Below, one piece after another: positions 50,699 through 63,159 of a stretch of 64,000 bases of DNA. Source of the stretch: Streptomyces griseoruber (GTDB taxonomy: Bacteria > Actinomycetota > Actinomycetes > Streptomycetales > Streptomycetaceae); the NCBI RefSeq assembly GCF_001514205.1, contig NZ_KQ948780.1:180462-244461 (forward strand), given 5' to 3'. Numbering within the stretch: position 1 is the first letter of the stretch; every line of letters begins with the position of its first letter. The notes under the pieces were generated by a model, which did not search any database, was not told the origin of the DNA, and was given only the letters and a program-made list of their open reading frames with translations. The position numbers and the translations under genes are program-made.

Positions 50699-53611
50699 AT
50701 GCGCTTTCGCGGGAAGTCGATCCGCCGGAAGATCGTGGCGCTGCTTCTCGTGCCGCTGGTGTCCCTGACCGCGATCTGGGGCTTCGCCACGGTACTGACG
50801 GGCCGTGAGGCGAACCGGCTGTTCACCGTGTCGTCCCTCGTGGAGAACGTCGGCTACCCGATCGAGGACACGGTCCGCGTCGTTCAGCAGGAACGCCGCC
50901 AGACCCTCGTCTACCTCGCCGACCCGCGCGCCTCCGACGCGCTCTCCGCGCTCCGCCGCACCAGGACCGCCACGGACGAGGCGCTCGCCGAGATCCGTCG
51001 CAACGCCCAGGACTCCGATGTCCGTGACGTCCTGGACCAGGACGACACCGAAGGCCTGACCGCGGTGATCGACGCCTTCGACGGGATCGACTCCCTGCGC
51101 GGCAGCGTCGAGGAGGGCACCGTCACCCGGGCCCAGGCGCTGGACCTCTACAACCAGCTCATCGACCCCTGCTACGCCCTGCTGGCCAAGCTGGACGTGG
51201 TCGACAGCGTGGAGATGGACAAGCAGTACCGGGCACTCGTCAGCGTCGCCCTCGCCCGCGAGCTGCTCTCCCGGGAGGACGCCCTGCTCGGCTCCGCCCT
51301 GGTCGTCGGCCGGCTCACCCGCGAGGAGATCCGCGACGTCTCCGACTTCCGCTCCCAGCGTGACGTCGTCTACGACATCAGCCTCGCCCAGCTGCCCACC
51401 GCGGAACGCGAGCGCTACGAGAGCTTCTGGAAGAACGCCACCACCGCCCCCCTGCGCACCGCCGAGCAGGCCGTCGTCACCTCCGGTGCCGGCGACCTGC
51501 CCAAGGGCGTCACCGCCAGGAACTGGGACACGGCGGCCGGAGACGTCCTCCAAGAGCTGGGCACCCTGGACGAACAGGCCAACGACCGCTACCAGGACCG
51601 TGTCCGGCCGGTCGCGATCGAGGTCATCGTCAAGGCGGCCTTCGCAGGTGTCTTCGGACTCGTCGCCCTGATCGTCTCCCTCGTGCTGTCCGTGCGCATC
51701 GGCCGCGGCCTCATCCGCGACCTGCGCCAGCTCCGGCTGGAGGCCCACGAGGCGTCCGGCGTGCGGCTGCCCAGTGTCATGCGCAGACTCTCCGCGGGCG
51801 AACAGGTCGACGTGGAGACCGAGGTGCCGCTGCTGGAGTACGACAAGAACGAGATGGGCGAGGTCGGCCGGGCCCTCAACACCCTCCAGCGCGCGGCCGT
51901 CGAGGCCGCCGTGAAACAGGCCGAACTGCGCGCCGGCGTCTCCGAGGTCTTCGTCAACCTCGCCCGCCGCAGCCAGGTCCTCCTGCACAAGCAGCTCACC
52001 CTGCTCGACACCATGGAGCGCCGCACCGAGGACGCCGAGGAACTCGCCGACCTCTTCCGGCTCGATCACCTCACCACCCGGATGCGCCGCCACGCCGAGG
52101 GTCTGGTGATCCTTTCCGGCGCGGCCCCCTCCCGGCAGTGGCGCAAACCCGTCCAGCTCATGGACATCGTGCGCGCCGCCGTCGCCGAGGTCGAGGACTA
52201 CGAGCGCATCGAGGTCCGCCGTCTGCCGCGCCTGGCCGTCACCGGCCCCGCCGTCGCCGACCTCACCCACCTCGTCGCCGAACTCCTCGAGAACGCCACG
52301 GTGTTCTCCCCGCCGCACACCGCCGTCCAGGTCCTGGGCGAGCGGGTCGCCAACGGGTTCACCCTGGAGATCCACGACCGGGGCCTCGGCATGGCACCCG
52401 AAGCGCTCCTGGAGGCCAACCTCCGCCTCGCGGAGACCCCGGAGTTCGAGCTGTCCGACACCGACCGCCTCGGACTGTTCGTCGTCAGCCGCCTCGCCCA
52501 GCGCCAGAACGTCCGCGTCTCCCTCCAGCCCTCTCCCTACGGCGGGACGACCGCCGTCGTGTTCATCCCCGACGCCCTGCTGACCGACGACGTCCCCGAC
52601 ACCAACGGCATCGGCTTCCGCCTCGACCGTCCCCGCGCCCCGAAGGCCGCCGAGTCCACCGAGACCCACCGGCCCGAGCTCTCCCCGTCGGCTCAGATCC
52701 CCGGCCTGCCCGTGCTGGACGGCCCGGTCGAGCTGGAGGCCCCCGTCGGCCTCGACGCCCTCGGCGGCTTCCCGCCCGCGCTGGACGACGAGGACGACAA
52801 CGGCGTCCTGTTCCGCCCGCGCCGCTCCCTGACCCGCCCCGAGGACGAACCGGCCGTCACCCCCGTCGACCAGCACCGCAGGCTGCCCGAGACCCGCGAG
52901 CCGGACCACGGCGCCGGCGCCCCGGCCGCCCTCCTGCCGCTGCCCGACCGCCGTACGCCCAAGCTGGTCAGCTCGCACGGCCGCCCGGTCGGCGACCCGC
53001 GCTCCCCGCACCCGGTGACGGACGAGGAATCCGCCCACCGCACCCCGGCGCATCGCGCGGACACCGACGGGCCTGCGCCGCTGCCCTCGCGCCGCCGGGG
53101 CAGCGGGGCGCAGATCCCGCGGAGCACCGGCGCGACCGAGCCCCCCGCGCTGCCGACCCGCCCCGGACGCGGCACCGAAGACCCGTCGCAGCCCCCCGCC
53201 CTCCCGCAGCGCACCCGCCAGGCCACGTCCGGCGACCAGGACGGCCCGGCCGCACGCGGGCACCAGATGTCCGACCCGCGCCTGAGTGGCACGGGTGGCC
53301 CGGTGGAGCGCACGCTGGAAAACGGTCCGCAGGACCGCACCCTCGGCAACCGGCCTCATGACACCGGCTCCGCGCCCGCGGCGCTGCCCCGCCGGGTACG
53401 GCAGGCGAATCTCGCCCCGCAACTGAGGCAGGGACCCGCGCCGCGCTCGGCGAACCGGTCCGACCCGGAGGACCGGGACGCCGACGAGGTACGCAGCCGG
53501 ATGGCCTCGCTCCAGCGCGGCTGGCAGCGCGGACGCGCAGAGAACGCCGCGGGCGACGAGACCCACAGCGGCACAGCACCACAACGAACGACAAAGGGGG
53601 ACGGTCGATGA
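50699..53611 (+). CDS. cvnA: CvnA: conservon sensor histidine-kinase-like protein
   Basis: A 970-aa membrane protein with one N-terminal segment (about 12-32), an extracytoplasmic helical sensor region (about 33-310; nitrate/nitrite-sensor-like), a second membrane helix (about 312-333), HAMP, and a kinase-type ATPase domain (N-box ELLENATVF at 528-536 and G-box DRGLGM at about 559-564). A Pro-rich disordered C-terminus (about 645-970) follows. CvnA proteins are the membrane sensors of conservons, which signal through a Roadblock protein and a small GTPase. Start ATG with GGGGGAGG upstream. It overlaps cvnB by 4 bp. Confidence 0.92.
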   Translation: MRFRGKSIRRKIVALLLVPLVSLTAIWGFATVLTGREANRLFTVSSLVENVGYPIEDTVRVVQQERRQTLVYLADPRASDALSALRRTRTATDEALAEIRRNAQDSDVRDVLDQDDTEGLTAVIDAFDGIDSLRGSVEEGTVTRAQALDLYNQLIDPCYALLAKLDVVDSVEMDKQYRALVSVALARELLSREDALLGSALVVGRLTREEIRDVSDFRSQRDVVYDISLAQLPTAERERYESFWKNATTAPLRTAEQAVVTSGAGDLPKGVTARNWDTAAGDVLQELGTLDEQANDRYQDRVRPVAIEVIVKAAFAGVFGLVALIVSLVLSVRIGRGLIRDLRQLRLEAHEASGVRLPSVMRRLSAGEQVDVETEVPLLEYDKNEMGEVGRALNTLQRAAVEAAVKQAELRAGVSEVFVNLARRSQVLLHKQLTLLDTMERRTEDAEELADLFRLDHLTTRMRRHAEGLVILSGAAPSRQWRKPVQLMDIVRAAVAEVEDYERIEVRRLPRLAVTGPAVADLTHLVAELLENATVFSPPHTAVQVLGERVANGFTLEIHDRGLGMAPEALLEANLRLAETPEFELSDTDRLGLFVVSRLAQRQNVRVSLQPSPYGGTTAVVFIPDALLTDDVPDTNGIGFRLDRPRAPKAAESTETHRPELSPSAQIPGLPVLDGPVELEAPVGLDALGGFPPALDDEDDNGVLFRPRRSLTRPEDEPAVTPVDQHRRLPETREPDHGAGAPAALLPLPDRRTPKLVSSHGRPVGDPRSPHPVTDEESAHRTPAHRADTDGPAPLPSRRRGSGAQIPRSTGATEPPALPTRPGRGTEDPSQPPALPQRTRQATSGDQDGPAARGHQMSDPRLSGTGGPVERTLENGPQDRTLGNRPHDTGSAPAALPRRVRQANLAPQLRQGPAPRSANRSDPEDRDADEVRSRMASLQRGWQRGRAENAAGDETHSGTAPQRTTKGDGR

Positions 53612-54039
53612 CCGCACCGCAGGCGACCGGCCACATGAGCAACAACGGCGAACTGAACTGGCTCCTCGACGAACTCGTCGACCGCGTCGCCAGCATCCGC
53701 AAGGCCGTCGTGCTCTCCGGCGACGGTCTGGCGACCGGGGCGTCCAGGGACCTCACCCGGGAGGACAGCGAGCACCTGGCCGCCGTCGCCTCCGGATTCC
53801 ACAGCCTCGCCAAGGGCGTGGGCCGCCACTTCGAGGCCGGCGACGTCCGCCAGACCGTCGTCGAACTCGACGAGGCCTTTCTGTTCGTCACCGCCGCCGG
53901 GGACGGCAGTTGCCTCGCCGTCCTCGCGGACGCCGACTCGGACGTGGGACAGGTGGCCTACGAGATGACCCTGCTGGTCAAGCGGGTCGGCGTACATCTG
54001 GGCACCGTCCCGCGCACCGATCTGTCCTCGGGCGGGTAG
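53608..54039 (+). CDS. cvnB: CvnB: Roadblock/LC7 protein
   Basis: A 143-aa Roadblock/LC7-fold protein. The pattern LNWLLDELVDRVASIRKAVVLSGDGL (in parts, about 15-40) is typical of CvnB, which in this family acts as a GAP-like partner or regulator of CvnD. The start overlaps the cvnA stop. The final ten residues are variable. It is followed 9 bp later by cvnC. Confidence 0.93.
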   Translation: MTAPQATGHMSNNGELNWLLDELVDRVASIRKAVVLSGDGLATGASRDLTREDSEHLAAVASGFHSLAKGVGRHFEAGDVRQTVVELDEAFLFVTAAGDGSCLAVLADADSDVGQVAYEMTLLVKRVGVHLGTVPRTDLSSGG

Positions 54040-54048
54040 TGGGATGGC

Positions 54049-54444
54049 ATGAGCACCGACGGTCAGGGAAGCAGCCACTGGTTCGACGACGAAGCCGGTC
54101 CGGTCGTCCGTCCCTACGCCATGACACGGGGCCGCACCACCAGTGCGGTCCAGCACCGTCTCGATCTGATCGCACTGGTCGTCGCCGAGCCCCACGCGGA
54201 CGAAGCGGAAGCGGACCCCTCGCTGTCCCCGGAACACGTGCACATCGTGGACCTGTGCCGCGAGGCGCCGCAGTCGGTCGCCGAGCTGTCCGCCGGGCTC
54301 GACCTGCCCATCGGTGTGGTACGGGTCCTCGTCGGAGACCTCGTGGACACGGAGTACGTCCATGTGAACCGGCCCGTACCCCCTGCCGAGCTCGTGGACG
54401 TGAGTATTCTGCGTGACGTGATCAACGGCCTCCGAGCGCTGTGA
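54049..54444 (+). CDS. cvnC: CvnC: DUF742 protein
   Basis: A 131-aa DUF742 protein with a winged-helix-like core. HIVDLCREAPQSVAELSAGLDLPIGVVRVLVGDL (in parts, about 65-98) is the conserved CvnC segment. Conserved in all conservons; the role is unclear, possibly binding CvnB/CvnD. The ATG follows GGGTAGTGGG. Normally cvnD follows immediately; here 3.6 kb of another gene intervenes. Confidence 0.93.
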   Translation: MSTDGQGSSHWFDDEAGPVVRPYAMTRGRTTSAVQHRLDLIALVVAEPHADEAEADPSLSPEHVHIVDLCREAPQSVAELSAGLDLPIGVVRVLVGDLVDTEYVHVNRPVPPAELVDVSILRDVINGLRAL

Positions 54445-54468
54445 GCAGCGCGGAAGCGAGGTGAGGAC

Positions 54469-58092
<3,624 letters not shown>

Positions 58093-58095
58093 ACG

Positions 58096-58701
58096 ATGAT
58101 CCTCGGGCGTCCTGAGCGCGGCAAGCCCCCGGTCGAGCCCGTCACGCTCAAGATCCTGGTCGCCGGCGGTTTCGGGGTGGGCAAGACCACCCTCGTCGGC
58201 GCCGTCAGCGAGATCAGGCCACTGCGCACCGAGGAGTACCTCACCGAGGCCGGCCGCCCGATCGACGATCTCACCGGCGTCGAGCGCAAGCACACGACCA
58301 CCGTCGCCATGGACTTCGGACGCATCACCCTGCGCGAGGACCTGGTGCTGTACCTGTTCGGCACACCCGGCCAGGAGCGGTTCTGGTTCATGTGGGACGA
58401 GCTCTCCGAGGGCGCGCTCGGCGCCGTCGTACTCGCCGACACCCGCCGCCTGGAGGACTGCTTCGCCGCCGTCGACTACTTCGAGCGGCGCGACATCCCC
58501 TTCCTCATCGGCGTCAACTGCTTCGAGGGAGCCGACCGTTACCCCGTGGCGGATGTGCGCGGGGCCCTCGACCTCGACGACGACATACCGGTGATCCTGT
58601 GCGACGCGCGCGACCGGCGCTCCGTCAGGGACGTCCTGGTCGGTGTCGTCCAGCACGCGATGGACTACGGCACCGAGCGCCGTCAGACCGTCACCACCTG
58701 A
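58096..58701 (+). CDS. cvnD: CvnD: Ras-like GTP-binding protein
   Basis: A 201-aa small GTPase-like protein. The P-loop GGFGVGKTT spans 24-32; the switch/G3 element appears as FGTPGQERF, and an NCFEGAD segment corresponds to a modified G4. CvnD is the small GTPase arm of the conservon. It starts 3 bp after the oxoprolinase stop codon. A terminator follows 9 bp after its stop. The unusual distance from cvnC is discussed under findings. Confidence 0.94.
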   Translation: MILGRPERGKPPVEPVTLKILVAGGFGVGKTTLVGAVSEIRPLRTEEYLTEAGRPIDDLTGVERKHTTTVAMDFGRITLREDLVLYLFGTPGQERFWFMWDELSEGALGAVVLADTRRLEDCFAAVDYFERRDIPFLIGVNCFEGADRYPVADVRGALDLDDDIPVILCDARDRRSVRDVLVGVVQHAMDYGTERRQTVTT

Positions 58702-58710
58702 GCCCGGCAC

Positions 58711-58742
58711 GGCCCGTACCCCTGCCGACCGGGGTACGGGCC
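58711..58742. terminator. Bidirectional terminator between cvnD and glpK
   Basis: GGCCCGTACCCC (58711-58722) pairs perfectly with GGGGTACGGGCC (58731-58742), a 12-bp stem with an 8-nt loop, between the convergent cvnD and glpK genes. Confidence 0.85.
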
Positions 58743-58779
58743 GCCGTCTCACGGCTCGCAGGGGACGCACACGCGCGTA

Positions 58780-60300
58780 CTAGCCCTCGCCGTCCTCCAC
58801 CCAGCCGAGGCTCTTCTCCACGGCCTTGCGCCAGTTGTGGTACTCGCGGTCCCGTACCGGCGCCTCCATCGCGGGAGTCCACTCGGCGTCCTTCTGCCAG
58901 TGCGCCTTCAGTTCGTCGAGGTCGTTCCACACCCCGGTGGCCAGCCCCGCCGCGTACGCCGCGCCCAGGCAGGTCGTCTCGGAGACCCTGGGCCGGATCA
59001 CGGGCACCCCGAGGACGTCCGCCTGATGCTGCATGAGCAGGTTGTTCTTCGTCATGCCGCCGTCCACCTTCAGGGTGGTGATCTGCACCCCGGAGTCCTG
59101 GAACATGGCGTCCACGACCTCCCGCGTCTGCCAGCTCGTCGCCTCCAGCACCGCCCGCGCGAGATGCGCCTTCGTGACGTAGCGGGTCAGCCCGGTGACG
59201 ACTCCGCGCGCGTCCGAACGCCAGTACGGCGCGAATAGGCCCGAGAACGCGGGCACGATGTACGCCCCGCCGTTGTCCTCGACGCTCGCCGCCAGCGTCT
59301 CGATCTCGTCAGCCGATCGGATGATGCCCAGCTGGTCTCGGAACCACTGCACGAGCGCACCCGTTATCGCGATCGAACCCTCCAGACAGTAGACCGGAGC
59401 CTCCTCACCGATCTTGTAGCCCATCGTCGTCAGCAGACCGCTCTTCGACGGCACCGGCCGGGTGCCGGTGTTGAGCAGCAGGAAACTGCCCGTCCCGTAC
59501 GTGTTCTTCGCCGTCCCCACGTCGTAGCAGGCCTGCCCGAACACCGCGGCCTGCTGGTCGCCCAGCGCCGAGGCGACCGGCACCCCGCCCAGCTGTCCCA
59601 CGGCGGTGCCGTACACCTCGGCCGAGGACCTGATCTCCGGCAGCACGGCCTCGGGCACGTTCATCGCCGACAGAATGGAGGTGTCCCACTGAAGGGTCTC
59701 CAGGTTCATCAGCATGGTCCGGCCGGCGTTGGTCACATCGGTCACGTGCCGACCGCCGTCGGTGCCGCCGGTCAGGTTCCAGATCAGCCAGGAGTCGATC
59801 GTGCCGAAGGCGATCTCGCCCCGCTCGGCCCGGTCCCTGAGCCCGGGCACGTTGTCCAGCAGCCAGGCCGCCTTGGGCCCCGAGAAGTAGCTGGCCAGCG
59901 GCAGCCCCGTCTGCTCCCGGAACCGGTCCTGCCCGTCCGGGCCGCCGAGTTCGTGGCACAGCGCCGCGGTCCGGGTGTCCTGCCACACGATCGCGTTGTG
60001 CACGGGCTTGCCCGTGGCGCGGTCCCACAGCACGGTCGTCTCACGCTGGTTGGTGATGCCGAGCGCGCTGATCTGGTCGGCCCGCAGCCCGGCTTTCGCG
60101 ATCGCCCCGGCGACCACGGCCTGCACCTTCGACCAGATCTCGGTGGCGTCGTGCTCCACCCACCCGGGCCTGGGGAAGATCTGGCGGTGCTCACGCTGGT
60201 CGACGGCGACGATCGCACCGCTGTGGTCGAAGACGATGCAGCGGCTGGAGGTGGTGCCCTGGTCGATTGCGGCGACGTACTTCTCGGCGTTGTCCGTCAT
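58780..60300 (-). CDS. glpK: Glycerol kinase
   Basis: A 506-aa FGGY-family kinase that phosphorylates glycerol to glycerol-3-phosphate. The start VAAIDQGTTSSRCIVFDHSG is typical; the adenine site SGLFAPYWRSDARG and the C-terminal block VDGGMTKNNLLMQ are clear. Length is normal. It lies 32 bp downstream of glpF on the same strand, so the pair imports and phosphorylates glycerol. There is no glpD or gylR gene next to it. Confidence 0.96.
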   Translation of the reverse strand: MTDNAEKYVAAIDQGTTSSRCIVFDHSGAIVAVDQREHRQIFPRPGWVEHDATEIWSKVQAVVAGAIAKAGLRADQISALGITNQRETTVLWDRATGKPVHNAIVWQDTRTAALCHELGGPDGQDRFREQTGLPLASYFSGPKAAWLLDNVPGLRDRAERGEIAFGTIDSWLIWNLTGGTDGGRHVTDVTNAGRTMLMNLETLQWDTSILSAMNVPEAVLPEIRSSAEVYGTAVGQLGGVPVASALGDQQAAVFGQACYDVGTAKNTYGTGSFLLLNTGTRPVPSKSGLLTTMGYKIGEEAPVYCLEGSIAITGALVQWFRDQLGIIRSADEIETLAASVEDNGGAYIVPAFSGLFAPYWRSDARGVVTGLTRYVTKAHLARAVLEATSWQTREVVDAMFQDSGVQITTLKVDGGMTKNNLLMQHQADVLGVPVIRPRVSETTCLGAAYAAGLATGVWNDLDELKAHWQKDAEWTPAMEAPVRDREYHNWRKAVEKSLGWVEDGEG

Positions 60301-60332
60301 GGCTACCCCTTGGGCTGGGTTCAGAAGTCCGA

Positions 60333-61082
60333 TCAGAAGGCCAGGTTGTAGAGGAGACCCGCGAGCGCTCCGCCGACCAGCGGGCCGACCACCGGGATCC
60401 AGGCGTAACCCCAGTCGGAGGTGCCCTTGTTCGGGATCGGCAGGAAGGTGTGCACGATCCGCGGGCCCAGGTCACGCGCCGGGTTGATGGCGTAGCCGGT
60501 CGGCCCGCCCAGCGACAGCCCGATGCCGACGACGAGCAGCGACACGATCAGCACGAGCGTGCCCGACTCGCCCAGACCCTTCGTCAGACCGAAGGCGAGG
60601 ATGGGCAGGACGAGCGCCGTCGTCGCGATGATCTCCGTGATCAGGTTGGCGACGGGATTCCGGATCTCCGGGATCGTGGAGAAGATGCCCAGCGTCGGCG
60701 TCGGCTCCTCGGCCGCGTCCTCCGCGGTGCCCGGCTGCCGTACGTTCGCCTGGAACTGCGCGAGATACACCAGATACGCCAGGACGGCACCGAGCATCGC
60801 CCCGACCATCTGCCCCAGCAGATAGACCCAGACCTTGTCCCACGTGCCCGTGTCGACGGCGATCCCGATGGTCACGGCCGGGTTGAGCTGCCCGCCCGAC
60901 AGCGGCGCGGCCGTGTACGCCCCCGCCAGCACGCCGAACCCCCAGCCGAAGGCGATCACCACCCACCCCGACGCCCGCGCCTTGGAATGTCTGAGGGTGA
61001 CGGCGGCGCAGACCCCCGCGCCGAACAGGATGAGGATCGCGGTACCGATGACCTCGCCGACGAATATGTCTCCGTTGCTCAT
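60333..61082 (-). CDS. glpF: Glycerol facilitator / aquaglyceroporin
   Basis: A 249-aa MIP channel with six membrane segments and two half-helices. The two NPA boxes are LNPAVTIG (66-73) and NPARDLG (200-206). The Asp after the second NPA (Asp204) is the usual glycerol-facilitator marker. The ATG follows AGGAGCC. It precedes glpK. The divergent or upstream regulator gylR usual in Streptomyces is not here; the 298-bp upstream region lies between this gene and the EAL-CBS-GGDEF gene. Confidence 0.95.
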   Translation of the reverse strand: MSNGDIFVGEVIGTAILILFGAGVCAAVTLRHSKARASGWVVIAFGWGFGVLAGAYTAAPLSGGQLNPAVTIGIAVDTGTWDKVWVYLLGQMVGAMLGAVLAYLVYLAQFQANVRQPGTAEDAAEEPTPTLGIFSTIPEIRNPVANLITEIIATTALVLPILAFGLTKGLGESGTLVLIVSLLVVGIGLSLGGPTGYAINPARDLGPRIVHTFLPIPNKGTSDWGYAWIPVVGPLVGGALAGLLYNLAF

Positions 61083-61380
61083 GGCGGCTCCTGGGCCCGG
61101 CCCGGGGCGATCGGCCCCGGTGCACTGTGCAGGGTGCGGTTCGCGTGGCTGCTTCGGCCATGGCAGGGAGTTCCCGCGCCCCGCCCGGCGTCCGTGACGA
61201 GCGTGCCGTCAGAGCCGAATCGCCCTTGGCGAGGGGGCCGCGGCGAGCGAAGTCCGCGTGGCGCGTGCCTGGATACGCCGAGAATGTACGGCGATGTCGG
61301 CTGACACCGGGAAGTGTTCACCGGCGCCCAGGGAGCGTCAAGGAGGCGGACGGCAATGGTTGGGCACCGCGACGCTCCGC
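61083..61380 (-). other. Upstream region of glpF
   Basis: This 298-bp gap has no gene. It must contain the glpFK promoter, but no clear -35/-10 pair, IclR-type operator or hairpin stands out. Direct repeats are not obvious. Confidence 0.4.
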
Positions 61381-63024
61381 TCAGCCCACCCCCGGCTCCG
61401 CCCCCACCGCCTCCGCGGCCACCGGCGACCCCCGCCGCACCTCCTGGCCGGAGTACCCCGCCCGCCCCACCACCCAACTCGCCCCGCGCAGCGACTTCGC
61501 GGCCTTCTTCAGCGGCGCCAGACACGCGGCCGCCTGCCGGTGGTCGGCCACACTGCCCGGTGGGCACAGGACCGTGGCCAGCGACAACGTGACCGGACGC
61601 CCGCCCGCCGACCACGAGGCGTCCAGCACGGACACCGCCAGCGGATCCAACCCCTCCGGATCGGCCAGCACCAGGAAGTCGTCCCCGCCGATGTGCCCCA
61701 CCCGGGTGCTCCCGGACGCCGCGACCTGCAACGCCCCTCCCACCGACCGGATCAGCTCGTCGCCCGCCGCGAAGCCCGCGCCGTCGTTCACCTGCTTGAA
61801 GTGGTCCACGTCCAGCCAGCTCAGGGCGAACCCCCGGCCCTCCGCGATCCGCCGGTCCACCTCCGAGGTGATCGCGTCCGAACCCGGCAGCCGGGTCAGC
61901 GGGTTGAGCCCCACCGCCTCCTCGACCCGGCTCTCGGCCAGCGCCCGTACGAGATCCGCCAGCCGTACGACACCCACGCACCGCCCAAGCCGGTCGACGA
62001 CCGCCACATCGTCCGAGGTACGGTCCCGGTCGCCGACGGCGACCACGTCCAGCACCTCCCACGCCGTCGCGTCGATGCCCACCGTCCGCGGCGGGTCGCC
62101 GAGTTTGGCCGCGGGCCGGTCGGCGTACAGGGCATGGCCGTAGCGCCCCGACATCGACAGCAGGAAACGCGACCGGTGCACCGAACGGACCGGTACCCCC
62201 GCCCGGTCGACGAGCAGCACCCCGGAGACCTCCGGCGAGCCGGTCAGCAGTGCCCGCACCTGCCCGGCGGAGGCGACGGCGGGCAGCAGCGCGGCCGGCC
62301 GCACGAACTCCCGCACCGACGGCCCCGACCGCGGCACCGGCAACGGCCCGGGAGTCCGCGGCGGCACGTACACCTCGGCGACCGGCAGCCGGGCCGGCGG
62401 CGCGAACAGCATGCCCTGCGCCAGCTGCGCCCCCGCCGACAGCGCCGCCGCGCACTGCAGTTCGGTCTCCACCCACTCCACGCCCAGCAGCGCACCCGTC
62501 TCCTCGCACCACATCCGCATCGCCCGTACCGCCGCGGGCCGCGCGAGCAGGGAGGGATCGAGCTTCACCAGGTCCGGTGCCAGGTCGACGAGCAGCCGCA
62601 GGGGTACGTCCCCGTCCCCGACCCCGTCCGCGCTGATCCGGAAGCCCTGCTCCCGCAGCGCCCCCACCGCCTCGAGGAGCGCGCGCTGCGGCACATGCGT
62701 GTACGGCGGCACGACGTCGACCGTGACCTCCCACGGGAGTCGCCCCACCGCACGCACCGCGTCGTGCAGCGGGGTGAGCCCGCCGAGGTCGGCCAGGGTC
62801 CCGGCGAACACGTTGACGTGCAAGGGCAGCAGCGTCTCCCTGCGCGCCGCCGTCCGGACCGCCGCCACGGCGAGCCGGCCGTCGAGTTCGGGGTCCCGCC
62901 GGGCCTCCGCGAGAATGTCGCCGGACTCCGGGCGGGCGAGTATCTCCAGCCCCGCCACCCCTCCCGTGATCAGATTGACCACCGGCTGGAACGCGAAGCG
63001 CAGAGTATCCGTCCAGGACTGCAC
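61381..63024 (-). CDS. EAL-CBS-GGDEF domain protein with altered motifs
   Basis: A 547-aa soluble protein with the unusual order EAL (about 1-225), CBS-like pair (about 235-365) and GGDEF (about 370-520). The EAL core is altered: the first motif is EILAR (27-31), with Asn71 and Lys154 present, but the second Asp of the DDFG motif is glycine (SADGVG, 132-137), so phosphodiesterase activity is doubtful. The GGDEF motif is GGDDF (446-450), and the RxxD I-site is missing. No signal or membrane helix. It may be a c-di-GMP or nucleotide sensor and not a turnover enzyme. Confidence 0.9.
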   Translation of the reverse strand: MQSWTDTLRFAFQPVVNLITGGVAGLEILARPESGDILAEARRDPELDGRLAVAAVRTAARRETLLPLHVNVFAGTLADLGGLTPLHDAVRAVGRLPWEVTVDVVPPYTHVPQRALLEAVGALREQGFRISADGVGDGDVPLRLLVDLAPDLVKLDPSLLARPAAVRAMRMWCEETGALLGVEWVETELQCAAALSAGAQLAQGMLFAPPARLPVAEVYVPPRTPGPLPVPRSGPSVREFVRPAALLPAVASAGQVRALLTGSPEVSGVLLVDRAGVPVRSVHRSRFLLSMSGRYGHALYADRPAAKLGDPPRTVGIDATAWEVLDVVAVGDRDRTSDDVAVVDRLGRCVGVVRLADLVRALAESRVEEAVGLNPLTRLPGSDAITSEVDRRIAEGRGFALSWLDVDHFKQVNDGAGFAAGDELIRSVGGALQVAASGSTRVGHIGGDDFLVLADPEGLDPLAVSVLDASWSAGGRPVTLSLATVLCPPGSVADHRQAAACLAPLKKAAKSLRGASWVVGRAGYSGQEVRRGSPVAAEAVGAEPGVG

Positions 63025-63159
63025 GGGAGCATGATGGCGCCGCCGGAGGACGCCCAGGCCCAGTTCACGAGACGTTCACGCAGGCTTCCGGGCCCCTCAC
63101 GGACGGTGTCCGCTCCCCGCCCCGGAGCCCGCGTCGAGCACCCCGGCCCGGAACACTCC

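Noticed and set aside
50279..53617. 1112-aa minus-strand open frame antisense to cvnA
   Set aside because: Same explanation; the cvnA product has clear membrane helices and ATPase motifs.
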